This document shows positions 36,656-47,284 of a stretch of 48,623 nt of DNA, one piece after another (the stretch's first letter is position 1; each line of letters opens with the position of its first letter). A model generated the notes under the pieces. It was given only the letters and a program-made list of their open reading frames with translations, was not told the DNA's origin and searched no databases. A program made the translations under genes and the position numbers. Location of the stretch: assembly GCF_026586805.1 (NCBI RefSeq), contig NZ_JAPFHA010000028.1, positions 1 through 48,623 on the forward strand, given 5' to 3'. Origin of the DNA: Niveibacterium sp. 24ML. Its GTDB lineage: Bacteria; Pseudomonadota; Gammaproteobacteria; Burkholderiales; Rhodocyclaceae.

Positions 36656-37120
36656 ATGCTACGCGCCCTTCGCCCCGCCCTGAATGCCCTGATCCTCGCA
36701 ACGCTCACCGCATCCGCCTTCGCGGCCGAGCCCCTGCCCTACAACGAATCCGCCGACGCGCGCGCCGAGCTCAAGGCCGCGATTGCGCAGGCCAAGTCGC
36801 AGAAGAAACACGTGCTGGTGGTATTCGGCGCCAACTGGTGCAAGGACTGCCGCGAACTTGCCCGAAAAATGGCCGAAGGCACAGTCGCCCAGCATGTCGC
36901 GAAGCAATACGTCGTCACCAAGGTCGACATCGGCAACTGGGACCGCAACCAGGACATCGCCGCCGACTGCGGCAACCCGAGCAAGAAGGGCATCCCCGCC
37001 GTTGCCGTGCTCGGCGCCGACGGCAAACTCCGCAAAGCGACCTCGGCCGGCGAGCTGGCCTCGGCGCGCGACATGGGCGAGGCAGAGTTGATGGCCGTGT
37101 TTGAACAGCTGGCGAAGTGA
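36656..37120 (+). CDS. Exported thioredoxin-family protein
   Basis: A 154-residue precursor with a signal peptide (ALILATLTASAFAA) and a thioredoxin fold. The redox motif is W-C62-K-D-C65 in VVFGANWCKDCREL, and GIPAVAVLG supplies the cis-proline loop. It resembles DsbD C-terminal-like and thioredoxin_7 proteins; a periplasmic disulfide reductase or chaperone role is likely. It stands alone, with no ccm or dsb genes nearby. Confidence 0.85.
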   Translation: MLRALRPALNALILATLTASAFAAEPLPYNESADARAELKAAIAQAKSQKKHVLVVFGANWCKDCRELARKMAEGTVAQHVAKQYVVTKVDIGNWDRNQDIAADCGNPSKKGIPAVAVLGADGKLRKATSAGELASARDMGEAELMAVFEQLAK

Positions 37121-37248
37121 GGTACGCGCCCGCACCGCGCTAGATTGGCGTGCGCTTCGGATTGATCGAGCAGGCAAGTTCGGTTGGGGGTTTGTTCCTG
37201 CAGGGGGAAACCCGGCACGGCGCAATCGACCGGCCCGCCCCCGGCGGC

Positions 37249-38730
37249 CTACAAGCCCAGCGTGCTCCACATCTCGTCGACCCGCTGCTTGACCGCCGCG
37301 TCCATGACGATGGGCGTACCCCATTCGCGCTGGGTTTCGCCCGGCCACTTGTTGGTCGCATCCAGGCCCATCTTGCTGCCCAAGCCCGCCACCGGCGAGG
37401 CGAAGTCGAGGTAGTCGATCGGGGTGTTGTCGACCAGCGTGGTGTCGCGCGTGGCGTCGACCCGCGTGGTCATCGCCCAGATCACTTCCTTCCAGTCGCG
37501 GATGTCGACATCGTCATCCACCACGATGATGAACTTGGTGTACATGAACTGGCGCAGGAAGCTCCAGATGCCGAACATCACCCGCTTGGCGTGGCCCGGG
37601 TAGGCCTTCTTGATACTGACCACCGCGAGGCGGTAGGAGCAGCCTTCGGGCGGCAGATAGAAATCGGTGATTTCGGGAAACTGCTTCTGCAACAGCGGCA
37701 CGAACACTTCGTTGAGCGCCACGCCGAGCATCGCGGGTTCATCTGGTGGCTTGCCGGTGTAGGTGCTGTGGTAGATCGGGTTACGGCGCATCGTGATGCG
37801 TTCGATCGTGAACACAGGGAAGTCCGACACCTCGTTGTAGTAACCGGTGTGGTCGCCGTAGGGACCCTCGGGTGCCATGTCGTCGGGGTGGATCACGCCT
37901 TCGAGCACGATTTCGGCCGACGCAGGCACCTGCAGATCGCAGCCGATGCACTTCACCAGCTCAGTCTTCCCGCCGCGCAGTAGCCCGGCGAACTGGTATT
38001 CCGAAAGGCTATCCGGCACCGGCGTCACCGCGCCGAGAATCGTGGCCGGGTCGCAACCCAGCACCACCGCAACCGGGAAAGGCTGGCCGGGATTGGCCTG
38101 CTGATGTTCACGGAAGTCCAGCGCGCCGCCACGGTGGGCGAGCCAGCGCATGATCACGCGATTGGGCCCGAGCACCTGCTGGCGGTAGATGCCCAGATTC
38201 TGCCGCTGCTTGTGCGGGCCACGCGTCACGACGAGGCCCCAGGTGATCAGCGGCGCGGCATCGCCCGGCCAGCAGTGCTGAATCGGCAGCCGCGCGAGAT
38301 CCACATCGGCGCCTTGCCACACCACTTCCTGACACGGCGCCGAGCTCACCACTTTGGGCGACATGTTCATCACCTGCTTGAGGATCGGCAGCTTCTCCCA
38401 CGCATCCTTGAGCCCCTTGGGCGGCTCAGGCTCCTTCAAAAAGGCCAGCAGCTTGCCGACCTCGCGCAGCGTGGTCTGCCAGTTGCCCTCCTCGCCCATG
38501 CCGTAGGCCACGCGTTGAGGTGTGCCGAACAGGTTGGCGAGCACCGGGATGTCGCAGAGCTTGCCCCCAGTCGTCGGCTTCTCGAACAGCAGCGCCGGGC
38601 CGCCTGCGCGCAACACGCGATCGGCGATCTCGGTCATCTCTAGGTGGGTATCCACCGGCACCGCAATGCGCTTGAGTTCGCCACGGGCTTCGAGTTGCGC
38701 GACGAATTCACGTAGATCCTTGTAACGCAT
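37249..38730 (-). CDS. ubiD: 4-hydroxy-3-polyprenylbenzoate decarboxylase
   Basis: prFMN-dependent decarboxylase of ubiquinone synthesis, acting after UbiA. The 493 residues match the family length, with [21 protein letters not shown] at the N-terminus, the prFMN/metal site region [19 protein letters not shown], the HRGGALDF loop, and the catalytic glutamate block [14 protein letters not shown]. It needs prFMN from UbiX, which is not in the window. It follows ubiA by 34 bases and completes the ubiC-ubiA-ubiD operon. Confidence 0.96.
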   Translation of the reverse strand: MRYKDLREFVAQLEARGELKRIAVPVDTHLEMTEIADRVLRAGGPALLFEKPTTGGKLCDIPVLANLFGTPQRVAYGMGEEGNWQTTLREVGKLLAFLKEPEPPKGLKDAWEKLPILKQVMNMSPKVVSSAPCQEVVWQGADVDLARLPIQHCWPGDAAPLITWGLVVTRGPHKQRQNLGIYRQQVLGPNRVIMRWLAHRGGALDFREHQQANPGQPFPVAVVLGCDPATILGAVTPVPDSLSEYQFAGLLRGGKTELVKCIGCDLQVPASAEIVLEGVIHPDDMAPEGPYGDHTGYYNEVSDFPVFTIERITMRRNPIYHSTYTGKPPDEPAMLGVALNEVFVPLLQKQFPEITDFYLPPEGCSYRLAVVSIKKAYPGHAKRVMFGIWSFLRQFMYTKFIIVVDDDVDIRDWKEVIWAMTTRVDATRDTTLVDNTPIDYLDFASPVAGLGSKMGLDATNKWPGETQREWGTPIVMDAAVKQRVDEMWSTLGL

Positions 38731-38764
38731 CCAATCCCTCTTTCAACGGCAGGCCGCCTAGGCC

Positions 38765-39646
38765 TCAGCGCCCGAACAGTCCGGGGTAGATCCAGTAATC
38801 CAGCGCAAGGCCCGCAAACACCGCAGCCCCAAGCCAGTTGTTGTGCAGGAAGGCCTTGAAGCAGAGCGCCCGATCGCGGCCGCGAATCAGCGTGTAGTGG
38901 TAACCCGCAAGCAAGGCCGCAAGCGCCAAACCACAAAAGTAAAACCAACCGCGCGCAAACTGCACGCCCACCCAGGCCAGCAGCCCCAGTGACACCGCAT
39001 AGCAGATCATCACTGCCGCCACATCAAAGCGGCCAAAGGTGATCGCAGAAGTCTTGATGCCAATCTTCAGGTCGTCCGGCCGGTCGACCATCGCATATTC
39101 GGTGTCGTAGGCGATCGACCAGAACATGTTGGCCAGCAGCAAAATCCATGCAACCGTCGGCACCTCGCCCCACAAGGCGGCGAAAGCCATCGGGATGCCA
39201 AAACCGAAGGCCACGCCAAGGTAAGCCTGAGGCAGTGCGAAGAAGCGCTTGGTGAAGGGATAGCTCGCCGCCAGCAGCACCGCAGGCACCGACATCGCCC
39301 AAACCAGTCGATCCAGCGGCAGAATCAGGACAAAGCTCATCAAAGCCAACGCGGCCGCCAGCAAGAGCGCCTCACGCCCGCTGACGGCACCGGTCGCGAG
39401 CGGCCTGTCTTTCGTGCGCTCCACCTTGCCATCGAAATCACGGTCGGCGTAATCGTTGATCACGCAGCCGGCCGAGCGCATCAGCACCGTCCCGAGCACG
39501 AAGATCCAGACCACCCAAAGACTCGGCTTGCCATAGCCGGCAAACCACAAGCCCCACAGGGTTGGCCACAACAACAAGAGAATGCCGATCGGCTTGTCGA
39601 GCCGCATCAGCTTCTCGTAAATCCCGAGTCGTTCGATCAAGCTCAT
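38765..39646 (-). CDS. ubiA: 4-hydroxybenzoate octaprenyltransferase
   Basis: Integral-membrane prenyltransferase joining the polyprenyl chain to 4-hydroxybenzoate in ubiquinone synthesis. The 293-residue protein has about eight to nine membrane helices and both Asp-rich motifs: [23 protein letters not shown] and [13 protein letters not shown], which bind the Mg-diphosphate. Its ATG overlaps the ubiC stop by four bases (ATGA), so it is translationally coupled to the enzyme that makes its substrate. Confidence 0.96.
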   Translation of the reverse strand: MSLIERLGIYEKLMRLDKPIGILLLLWPTLWGLWFAGYGKPSLWVVWIFVLGTVLMRSAGCVINDYADRDFDGKVERTKDRPLATGAVSGREALLLAAALALMSFVLILPLDRLVWAMSVPAVLLAASYPFTKRFFALPQAYLGVAFGFGIPMAFAALWGEVPTVAWILLLANMFWSIAYDTEYAMVDRPDDLKIGIKTSAITFGRFDVAAVMICYAVSLGLLAWVGVQFARGWFYFCGLALAALLAGYHYTLIRGRDRALCFKAFLHNNWLGAAVFAGLALDYWIYPGLFGR

Positions 39647-40206
39647 CTTTTGAGGCTCGCAATGGTCGGCAAGAACACTTCAGTCACCAGCAGCGGCAGG
39701 TCACGTCGCAAGAAGACGCTGCGGCGCGCCCAGAGCGGGCCTGGGGACGAGAGCGCCGCACTGCCGATGGCGCGTTGCCAGCGCGGATCGCGCGGGCCCA
39801 GGCGTTTGAAGTGTAATCGCCCGCGCTTGACCGAGGCGTCCGCAAACAGAACGGCACCCAGCGGACGGGCCCCAAGCCCGGCGACCAGGTGCCACGCGCC
39901 GCGCAGGTGGCGCGGCAGCACCACCGAATGCGCAAAGACCACCGGCACCCCATCGGCGCACAGCAGCACTTCACGCACCAGCGCCGAAGACGGGCGTACG
40001 CGCCCGAGCAAGGCGCGCTCGTCAACCAGGGGCAGCGCGAGCCTTTGCTGAAGCACTTGCACCTCGAAGCGATCGCAGCGCGCGCGGATTCGCGCGGTGA
40101 GTGAACCACGATCGGTCAGCCAGGGGCGGATCAACGCACGCTCGGCCAAGGCGGGGTGGGGCAGCCAGCGTTCGTGGCGCGGGCTGTGCATGTTTCGGAT
40201 CGTCAT
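39643..40206 (-). CDS. ubiC: Chorismate--pyruvate lyase
   Basis: Makes 4-hydroxybenzoate and pyruvate from chorismate, the entry step of ubiquinone synthesis. The 187-residue protein is of family length and shows the conserved WL and [16 protein letters not shown] start, then [27 protein letters not shown] with the active-site Arg, and [23 protein letters not shown] at the end. It is the first gene of the ubiCAD operon. An internal ATG five codons downstream is an alternative start. Confidence 0.92.
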   Translation of the reverse strand: MTIRNMHSPRHERWLPHPALAERALIRPWLTDRGSLTARIRARCDRFEVQVLQQRLALPLVDERALLGRVRPSSALVREVLLCADGVPVVFAHSVVLPRHLRGAWHLVAGLGARPLGAVLFADASVKRGRLHFKRLGPRDPRWQRAIGSAALSSPGPLWARRSVFLRRDLPLLVTEVFLPTIASLKR

Positions 40207-40286
40207 GACAGGCGCGGGATGATACCCGCCCGCGCCGTTTTCATCCTGTTGCAGTTGCGGGAAAGGGGCTTTCGACCGCGTGGTAA

Positions 40287-41569
<1,283 letters not shown>

Positions 41570-41609
41570 GCAGCCCAGTCTGACCGGGTACCCATCGAAC
41601 AAGAGGAAC

Positions 41610-41640
41610 AAGGGCCGCGTCATGCGGCCCTTTTGTTTTG
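41610..41640 (+). terminator. Terminator of diaA-dolP
   Basis: 9-bp stem AAGGGCCGC / GCGGCCCTT with loop GTCAT, running into TTTTGTTTT. Confidence 0.85.
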
Positions 41641-41669
41641 ACTGCAGCGGACGGCAATGCGATCCGGGC

Positions 41670-41698
41670 TTGACGCCACTGGCCCCCCATAGCAGAAT
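41670..41698 (+). promoter_or_regulatory. Sigma-70 promoter of bfd-bfr
   Basis: TTGACG (41670-41675), a 17-base spacer and CAGAAT (41693-41698). The -10 box overlaps the Fur box, so Fur-Fe would block RNA polymerase directly. Confidence 0.55.
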
Positions 41699-41714
41699 GC
41701 GAACCATTCTTATT
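41696..41714 (+). promoter_or_regulatory. Fur box upstream of bfd-bfr
   Basis: AATGCGAACCATTCTTATT is close to the well-known Fur-site form AATGAGAATCATTCTCATT (4 differences over 19 bases). It lies 67 bases before the bfd ATG, over the promoter. It predicts iron-repressed bfd. Between it and bfd, TTGCCA (41719-41724) can pair with TGGCAA (41754-41759), with GCGC pairing inside. Confidence 0.7.
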
Positions 41715-41780
41715 GTCGTTGCCATGCCGAGGCGCGATGTAACAATGCGCTTGTGGCAAGGCACTCCGAAGGGCTAGGCT

Positions 41781-42032
41781 ATGTATGTCTGCGTTTGCCA
41801 TGCAGTAACCGAACGTCAGGTTCGGCAAGCCGCGAGCAATGGCGCCCGGCGCTTGCGCGATCTGAGCGATACGCTCGGCGTTGCGACGCAGTGCGGCCGT
41901 TGCGCGTCGCATGCGCTGACTTGCTTGCGCAGCTGTGATGCCTGCCCCAATGCCCAGAGCGGCACCAACGAACGGAGAGCCCCCCATGAAAGGCGACAAG
42001 AAAGTCATCCAACTGCTCAACAAGCAGCTTAA
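41781..42032 (+). CDS. bfd: Bacterioferritin-associated ferredoxin
   Basis: [2Fe-2S] protein that binds bacterioferritin and reduces it to release iron. Cys4, Cys6, Cys38 and Cys41 ([10 protein letters not shown] and TQCGRCA) match the ligand positions of E. coli Bfd. The 83-residue product is longer than the usual ~64 because its tail (after about residue 60) runs into bfr, overlapping its start by 47 bases in another frame. The tail looks unstructured. Overlap with bfr and the Fur-controlled promoter fit joint expression. Confidence 0.9.
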   Translation: MYVCVCHAVTERQVRQAASNGARRLRDLSDTLGVATQCGRCASHALTCLRSCDACPNAQSGTNERRAPHERRQESHPTAQQAA

Positions 42033-42465
42033 GCACGAACTCACCGCAATCAATCAGTACTTTCTCCACGCCCGGATCTACAAGAACTGGGGCTTTGACC
42101 GCCTCGGCTCGCACGAGTATCACGAGTCGATCGAGGAAATGAAGCACGCCGACAAGCTGATCGAACGCATCCTGATGATCGAAGGCCTGCCGAATCTGCA
42201 GGATCTGGGCAAGCTGATGATTGGCGAAAACGTCGTCGAATGCCTGCAGGGCGACCTGAAGCTGGAAACCGGCGCGCATGGTGACCTGAAGGAAGCGATT
42301 GCGCACTGCGAATCGGTCCGCGATTTTGTCTCGCGCGACATCTTGCAAGAAATCCTCGACGACACCGAAGAACACATCGACCACCTCGAAACCCAGCTCG
42401 AACTGGTCGAGAAGGTTGGCCTGCAGAACTACCTGCAGTCGCAGATGAAACCGGCAGACTCCTGA
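41986..42465 (+). CDS. bfr: Bacterioferritin
   Basis: Haem-containing ferritin forming 24-subunit iron-storage shells. The 159 residues match E. coli Bfr in length and start ([15 protein letters not shown]). Ligand residues are in place: Glu18, Glu51 and His54 of the ferroxidase centre and Met52, the haem ligand, in EEMKHAD; the second ferroxidase helix carries [11 protein letters not shown]. It overlaps bfd and ends at a strong terminator. If the Fur box also drives bfr, storage would rise under iron limitation, so a second control or internal promoter is likely. Confidence 0.96.
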   Translation: MKGDKKVIQLLNKQLKHELTAINQYFLHARIYKNWGFDRLGSHEYHESIEEMKHADKLIERILMIEGLPNLQDLGKLMIGENVVECLQGDLKLETGAHGDLKEAIAHCESVRDFVSRDILQEILDDTEEHIDHLETQLELVEKVGLQNYLQSQMKPADS

Positions 42466-42484
42466 GCTGCCCGACGCCGCATCG

Positions 42485-42517
42485 AACGCCCCGCTTGCTG
42501 CGGGGCGTTTTTGTTTG
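42485..42517 (+). terminator. Terminator of bfd-bfr
   Basis: 10-bp stem AACGCCCCGC / GCGGGGCGTT with loop TTGCT, followed by TTTTGTTT. Confidence 0.9.
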
Positions 42518-42777
42518 GGCGCTCAATCCAGCGTGAGACAGCCGGTGTATCGGCGGCGCGAAACGCTGCTAGATGTGCCGATAGACGCGCGTATACGCAT
42601 CTCGCAGAGATTGAAATTCGCGCGAAGCTGCGCGCCACGCGGGTCATCGTGGCCGCGGCCGTGTTGAAGTCGGGATGCTGGCCCAGCCGCGCCACGTAGT
42701 CCCCCCGCGCACGAAGTCCAGACGTCGCGCAAGAATGAGACCGGAGGAAGGTCGGCGCGGCCGCCCACTACATCTGG
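42518..42777. other. Gene-free stretch before the AraC remnant
   Basis: No intact gene is seen. Short open frames on both strands lack start signals and known motifs. The AraC-like reading frame of the next gene can be followed back only to a TGA at 42736-42738. The region is probably what remains after loss of that gene's 5' half, but I cannot show homology in it. Confidence 0.4.
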
Positions 42778-43419
42778 GTGTCGCCCATGCTTGAACCCCT
42801 GCCCTGCCGGCACCGGCCAGAAATCGTGATGGCGGGCTTCCTGAGTTTTGCCAACTGGCTGGCGCACGCCCGCATGCCGCTGCAGGAGGTACGCTCTGCC
42901 AATGCGCAGCCGGAACCGCAGATGCTGCCGCCTTACGAGCAGTCTTTCGGCGCACCGGTACGCTTCAACGCCCCGCAAAACTGCGCGCGATTCCCCAGCG
43001 CGATTCTCGATTTGCCGGCACCAAACGCCGACGTAAGCCTGTTCCCGGCACTAGAACGGCATGCCGAGCAGTTGCTCGCTGCGCGAGAGCGCGAATCGCA
43101 CCAGGCGGCCATCCTCAACACGGTGCGCCGCCAGATCGTTGCGCTGCTGGCGCACGGCAACGCGCGTCTGGCAGAAGTCGCCGCCGGGCTCGATTGCACT
43201 CCCCGCACCCTGCAACGCAAACTGGCCGAAGCAGGCACCCACTACCAGGCCGTGCTGGACGCCACCCGCCGCGAACTGGCCGAGCAATATCTGCGCGAGC
43301 CCGGGCTGACGATGAGCGAAGTGGCGTTCCTGCTCGGCTATCGCGAGCAAAGTTCTTTCAACCACGCCTTCCGCGACAGGTACGGCACCACGCCGGCCGC
43401 ATGCGCGATCAAGCACTGA
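42778..43419 (+). pseudogene. AraC-family regulator, 5'-truncated
   Basis: The 213 codons from a GTG at 42778 match the middle and C-terminal parts of OruR/ArgR-like AraC regulators, normally about 330-350 residues. FGAPVRFNAPQNCARFPSAILDLPAPNAD is the end of the arabinose-binding-like domain, and the DNA-binding domain is complete: first HTH in RLAEVAAGLDCTPRTLQRKLAE, second in MSEVAFLLGYREQSSFNHAFRDRYGTTPA. The N-terminal 120 or so residues are absent, and similarity runs upstream of the GTG only to the stop at 42736-42738. A short DNA-binding protein could still be made, but loss of function is more likely. Confidence 0.7.
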
Positions 43420-43529
43420 ACCGGCCTTGAGCAAGTCGCCTGCAAGCAATCAACTGCCGACTTGGCGCAAGTGCGACACACTTCACGAGGAGTAGCATGC
43501 GGTTTTTCGCTCTCACGAGGAGACAGTCC

Positions 43530-43859
43530 GTGAAAATCCGCCTGATCGCCGCGACCACGCTGGCACTTTCAGCCACCATCGCCCACGCAGAACCCGTCAC
43601 GATCAATCCGCCGCCGAAAATTGAGTGTGTCCAGCCCGACATGCTGGGCCTTCAGCCGTCAAACACCCAGATCAAGGCCTATAACAAGGGCATCTCCACT
43701 TACAAGCAGTGTATGCAAACCTATATCAAGGATCGCCAGGATGCCGCCGCGCGCATCAGCGAATTGCACAAGGTCGAGATCGAAGCGGGCAACGTCGCGA
43801 TCAAGGCATTCAACGAGTGGGTCGCGAAGATGAAGGCAGAGGAAGACAAGAACAACTGA
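43530..43859 (+). CDS. Small periplasmic protein, unknown
   Basis: A 109-residue precursor starting at GTG 43530, with a typical signal peptide (KIRLIAATTLALSATIAHA). The mature ~89 residues begin EPVTINPPPKIECVQP and contain two Cys (in IECVQP and YKQCMQ), probably a disulfide, then a long charged helix (ARISELHKVEIEAGNVAIKAFNEWVAKMKAEEDKNN). An in-frame ATG at 43497 has its own ribosome-binding site but would put 11 extra residues with three Arg before the signal peptide. The family is not recognised. A terminator follows. Confidence 0.7.
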   Translation: MKIRLIAATTLALSATIAHAEPVTINPPPKIECVQPDMLGLQPSNTQIKAYNKGISTYKQCMQTYIKDRQDAAARISELHKVEIEAGNVAIKAFNEWVAKMKAEEDKNN

Positions 43860-43884
43860 CCTCAACACATCTAAGACAACGAAG

Positions 43885-43908
43885 AAGCCGCCCGCGGGCG
43901 GCTTTTTT
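43885..43908 (+). terminator. Terminator of the small periplasmic protein gene
   Basis: AAGCCGCC / GGCGGCTT stem around CGCG, running into TTTTTT; four bases before the end of the convergent uvrD gene. Confidence 0.85.
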
Positions 43909-43912
43909 GCGG

Positions 43913-46081
43913 CTAGACCCCCTCCAGCTTCGCCATTCCCAGCATCAACCACTTGATGCCGTGCCCACCGCCAAAGTTGATCTGCACCTTGGCGTCGCTG
44001 CCGGCCCCTTCGGCCGACACAATCACGCCCTCGCCAAACTTTGCGTGACGCACCAGTTGGCCGATGCGAAAGCCGCCCAGATCACGCACCTGCGCGGCGG
44101 CCGAGCGCGGCGTCGGGCGGGCGGCGCTTGAAGGCGCCGGATCGTAGTACCGCGGCTGAGACGCCTGCACGCGCGGCGTGAGCCACTTGATCAGTTGCGG
44201 CGGGATCTCGTCGATGAAGCGCGACTTCATCGAGTAGCGCGTCTGGCCGTGCAGCATGCGGCTTTGCGCGAGAGACAGATAAAGCCGCTGGCGCGCCCGC
44301 GTCACCGCCACGTACATCAGGCGGCGCTCTTCCTCCAGCCCGTCCTGCTCCTGGATGCTGTTCTCGTGCGGGAAGAGGCCCTCCTCCACGCCCGACAGGA
44401 ACACCGCGTCGAACTCCAGCCCCTTGGCGGCGTGCACCGTCATCAGCTGGATCGCGTCCTGCCCGGCATCGGCCTGATGATCGCCGGCCTCCAGCGAGGC
44501 ATGCGCGAGGAAGCCCGCGAGCGACGGGTCTTCCGCTTCCGAAATGAAGTTGGCGCCGGCGTTGAGCAATTCATCCAGGTTGGCCAAGCGCTCTTCGCCC
44601 TCGCGCTCGGCACGGTAGTGCGCGCGCAGGCCGGAATGGTCGAGCACATGGTCGATCACCTCGGGCAGCGGCAATTCGCGCGTCGCCTTGCGCATCTCTT
44701 CGATCAGGCGGACGAACACCGCGAGCGATAGCCCCGGCCGGCCGGCCAGATGCGGCACCGTCGCGTAGAGGCTGGTGTTGTAGGTGCGCGCCGAATCAGC
44801 CAGCGCTTCGAGCGAGCGGGCGCCGATGCCGCGGGTCGGAAAATTGACCACGCGCGAGAAGGCGGTGTCGTCATCCGGGTTGGCGATCAGGCGCAGGTAG
44901 GCAAGCGCATGCTTGATTTCCTGCCGCTCGAAAAAGCGCAGGCCACCGTACACCCGATACGGAATACCGGTTGAAAACAGCTGGTGCTCCAGCACACGCG
45001 ACTGCGCGTTGCTGCGGTAGAGCAGCGCGATGTCCGAACGCGACGCGCCATCGCGGATCAACTGCTGGATCTCTTCAACGATCCAACGCGCCTCGTCGTT
45101 GTCGCTGAGCGCTTCGAACACGCGGATCGGTTCGCCCGAGCCGGCATCAGTCCACAAGTTCTTGCCCAGGCGGCGGCTGTTGTTGGCGATGATCGCGTTG
45201 GCCGCATCGAGGATGTTGCCGTGCGAGCGGTAGTTCTGCTCCAGCCGGATCACGCTCTTGACCGCGAACTCGCGCTCGAAGTCGCGCATATTGCCCACGT
45301 CCGCACCGCGGAAGGCGTAGATCGACTGATCGTCATCCCCCACCGCGAACACCGCCGCCGGCTCGGCGCCGCCATGACCGGCCAGCAGCTTGAGCCACAG
45401 GTACTGCAAGCGGTTCGTATCCTGGAATTCGTCCACCAGCACATGACGGAAGCGGCTCTGGTAGTGCGCGCGCAGCGGCTCGTTGCGCGTCAACAGCTCG
45501 TAGGCGCGCAGCAGCAATTCGGCGAAATCGACCACGCCCTCCTTCTGACACTGGCGCTCGTACTCGGCGTAGATCGCGACCTTCTTGCGCGTCCAGTCGT
45601 CCCATGCCTCGGCGGCGTTCGCACGCAGACCCGCTTCCTTGTTGCCGTTGATGAAGTGCTGCATGTCGCGCGGCGGGAATTTCTCGTCATCCACGTTCAG
45701 CGCCTTGAGCAGGCGCTTGATCGCCGAAAGCTGATCGGCCGAATCGAGGATCTGGAAGGTTTCCGGCAGGCCGGCATCGCGGTAGTGCGCACGTAGCAGC
45801 CGGTTGCACAAACCGTGGAAGGTGCCGATCCACATGCCGCGCGTGTTGATCGGCAGCATCGCGGACAAGCGCGCGAGCATTTCCTTCGCCGCCTTGTTGG
45901 TGAAGGTCACCGCCAGCAAGCCATGCGGCGTGGTCTGCCCGGTGGAGATCAGCCAGGCGATGCGTGTCGTCAGTACCCGCGTCTTGCCCGATCCCGCGCC
46001 AGCCAGGATCAGCGCCGGCTGCGGCGGCAGCGTCACGGCGGCGAGCTGTTCGGGGTTGAGGTTGTCGAGAAGCGAAGTCAT
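43913..46081 (-). CDS. uvrD: UvrD/Rep-family DNA helicase (DNA helicase II)
   Basis: SF1A 3'-5' helicase for nucleotide excision and mismatch repair. The 722-residue protein has the helicase motifs in order: LNPEQLAAV (Q motif), AGAGSGKT (Walker A, 27-34), VTFTNKAAKEM, GTFHGLCNRLLR, LVDEFQDTN (Walker B), GDDDQSIYAFRGA, LEQNYRSH, TVHAAKGLEFD and YVAVTRARQRLYL. The C-terminal Tudor-like end (GEGVIVSAEGAGSDAKVQINFGG) is the RNA-polymerase-interacting domain of UvrD/PcrA, which favours UvrD over Rep. ATG 46081 gives the conserved start; an in-frame extension to 46147 is unlikely. Confidence 0.95.
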   Translation of the reverse strand: MTSLLDNLNPEQLAAVTLPPQPALILAGAGSGKTRVLTTRIAWLISTGQTTPHGLLAVTFTNKAAKEMLARLSAMLPINTRGMWIGTFHGLCNRLLRAHYRDAGLPETFQILDSADQLSAIKRLLKALNVDDEKFPPRDMQHFINGNKEAGLRANAAEAWDDWTRKKVAIYAEYERQCQKEGVVDFAELLLRAYELLTRNEPLRAHYQSRFRHVLVDEFQDTNRLQYLWLKLLAGHGGAEPAAVFAVGDDDQSIYAFRGADVGNMRDFEREFAVKSVIRLEQNYRSHGNILDAANAIIANNSRRLGKNLWTDAGSGEPIRVFEALSDNDEARWIVEEIQQLIRDGASRSDIALLYRSNAQSRVLEHQLFSTGIPYRVYGGLRFFERQEIKHALAYLRLIANPDDDTAFSRVVNFPTRGIGARSLEALADSARTYNTSLYATVPHLAGRPGLSLAVFVRLIEEMRKATRELPLPEVIDHVLDHSGLRAHYRAEREGEERLANLDELLNAGANFISEAEDPSLAGFLAHASLEAGDHQADAGQDAIQLMTVHAAKGLEFDAVFLSGVEEGLFPHENSIQEQDGLEEERRLMYVAVTRARQRLYLSLAQSRMLHGQTRYSMKSRFIDEIPPQLIKWLTPRVQASQPRYYDPAPSSAARPTPRSAAAQVRDLGGFRIGQLVRHAKFGEGVIVSAEGAGSDAKVQINFGGGHGIKWLMLGMAKLEGV

Positions 46082-46177
46082 GAGGCACGGCCGGGCAGGA
46101 AAGCCGACATTGTACCGGCCCGCCCCCGCCCGACTGTGCCGGGACAAGGCGCGCCGTCGACGCTAGCCTTTCGCACC

Positions 46178-47002
46178 ATGCACACGACCGATCACCCCTT
46201 CACGCGGGCCGCCGCCAGCACGCTCAGCGCCGAGGCACTTCTCGCGATCTGGAACGAGGCCTACCGCGGCTACTTCATCCCCTTCCAGTTCGATGCAGCG
46301 ATGCTGCAGCGTCACATCGCGCTCGGCAGCATCGACCTCGATCGCTCCTGCGTCTGGTACGACAGCGACACACCGATGGCCGTTGCGCTGGCCGGCGTGC
46401 GCGGCGAGCGCGCCTGGCTCGGTGGCTGGGGCATCGCGCCGGACTGGCGGGGCAAACGGCATTCGCTGCCGCTGGTGCGCGACTTCATGCAGGCGCAAGT
46501 TGCCGCCGGCGCACGCGAAATCGCCCTCGAAGCGCTCGAACAGAACTGGGCGCTGCGCACCTATGCCGCCGCCGGCTTCGTCGATACCCGGCGCCTGCTG
46601 GTGCTCGAAGGGGCGATGACCTGCACGCATGTCACCGGCCACACCCTCTCGTTCGACGCCGCCCTGCAGGCACTCGCCACCCTGCCACGCGCCCCCGCCT
46701 GCTGGCAGCGCGACCTGCCGGCACTGCGCGCACAGTCCGACCTGGTGCCGGTGTGCGTCGGCCCGGAAACCTCCCCAACCGGCGTCGCCCTCACCCGCGT
46801 CGACGGCGAATGGCTGCGCATCATCGACATCGCCAGCACGCCGCACGCGACCGACGCCCTGCTCGCCGCCCTCGCCGCGGCGGCGGAGGGGCGCCGCCTG
46901 CGGGTGGTCAACGAACCCGAAGGGCCGCTGGCCGACGCACTGTGCGCGGGCGGGCTTGCGGTCGCAAATGCGCAGCGGGAAATGCGCTGGAGCGTGCGGT
47001 GA
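46178..47002 (+). CDS. GNAT-family N-acetyltransferase
   Basis: A 274-residue protein with an N-terminal GNAT domain. Its acetyl-CoA region is WLGGWGIAPDWRGKRHSLPLVRDFMQ (the usual RxxGxG loop is altered to RGKRHS), followed by ALEQNWALRTYAAAGFVDTRRL, the classical fourth-motif helix. A second half (from about residue 155) of similar size looks like a degenerate GNAT-type fold without a clear acetyl-CoA motif. The substrate is unknown. It is divergent from uvrD, with 96 bases between the starts. Confidence 0.8.
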   Translation: MHTTDHPFTRAAASTLSAEALLAIWNEAYRGYFIPFQFDAAMLQRHIALGSIDLDRSCVWYDSDTPMAVALAGVRGERAWLGGWGIAPDWRGKRHSLPLVRDFMQAQVAAGAREIALEALEQNWALRTYAAAGFVDTRRLLVLEGAMTCTHVTGHTLSFDAALQALATLPRAPACWQRDLPALRAQSDLVPVCVGPETSPTGVALTRVDGEWLRIIDIASTPHATDALLAALAAAAEGRRLRVVNEPEGPLADALCAGGLAVANAQREMRWSVR

Positions 47003-47027
47003 TTGCATCACGCGGTTGCGGTTGGGC

Positions 47028-47049
47028 GGGTTAGCCACACGCGTAACCC
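47028..47049. repeat. Short GGGTTA/TAACCC inverted repeat
   Basis: GGGTTA (47028-47033) and TAACCC (47044-47049) around ten bases, of the form of a palindromic intergenic repeat found in many proteobacteria. In the same 282-base gap the 9-mer GCAATTTGT occurs twice (47151-47159 and 47180-47188). I see no gene in 47003-47284; the promoter of the next gene must lie here. Confidence 0.35.
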
Positions 47050-47284
47050 ACATTTCAGGGAACTAAGCCCGCTCCATCGCCAGATTCGCGCGGACGCGCC
47101 GTCGACGTACCCGCCCTGCGGGGCATCGGCAACCATACGCGGTGGCATTGGCAATTTGTTGGGCCACGCATCAACCCGAGCAATTTGTCGGACGGAAAAG
47201 CGAAAGGTCACACGAGTATTCATTGGCCCCCTTTAAGATGCCCGGAGACCCAAAGCCTAGATCGCCTGAAAGAACTCACAGATC

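Noticed and set aside
42523-42978. 151-codon minus-strand frame over the AraC remnant
   Set aside because: Overlaps clear AraC-like sequence on the plus strand and shows no domain or ribosome-binding site.
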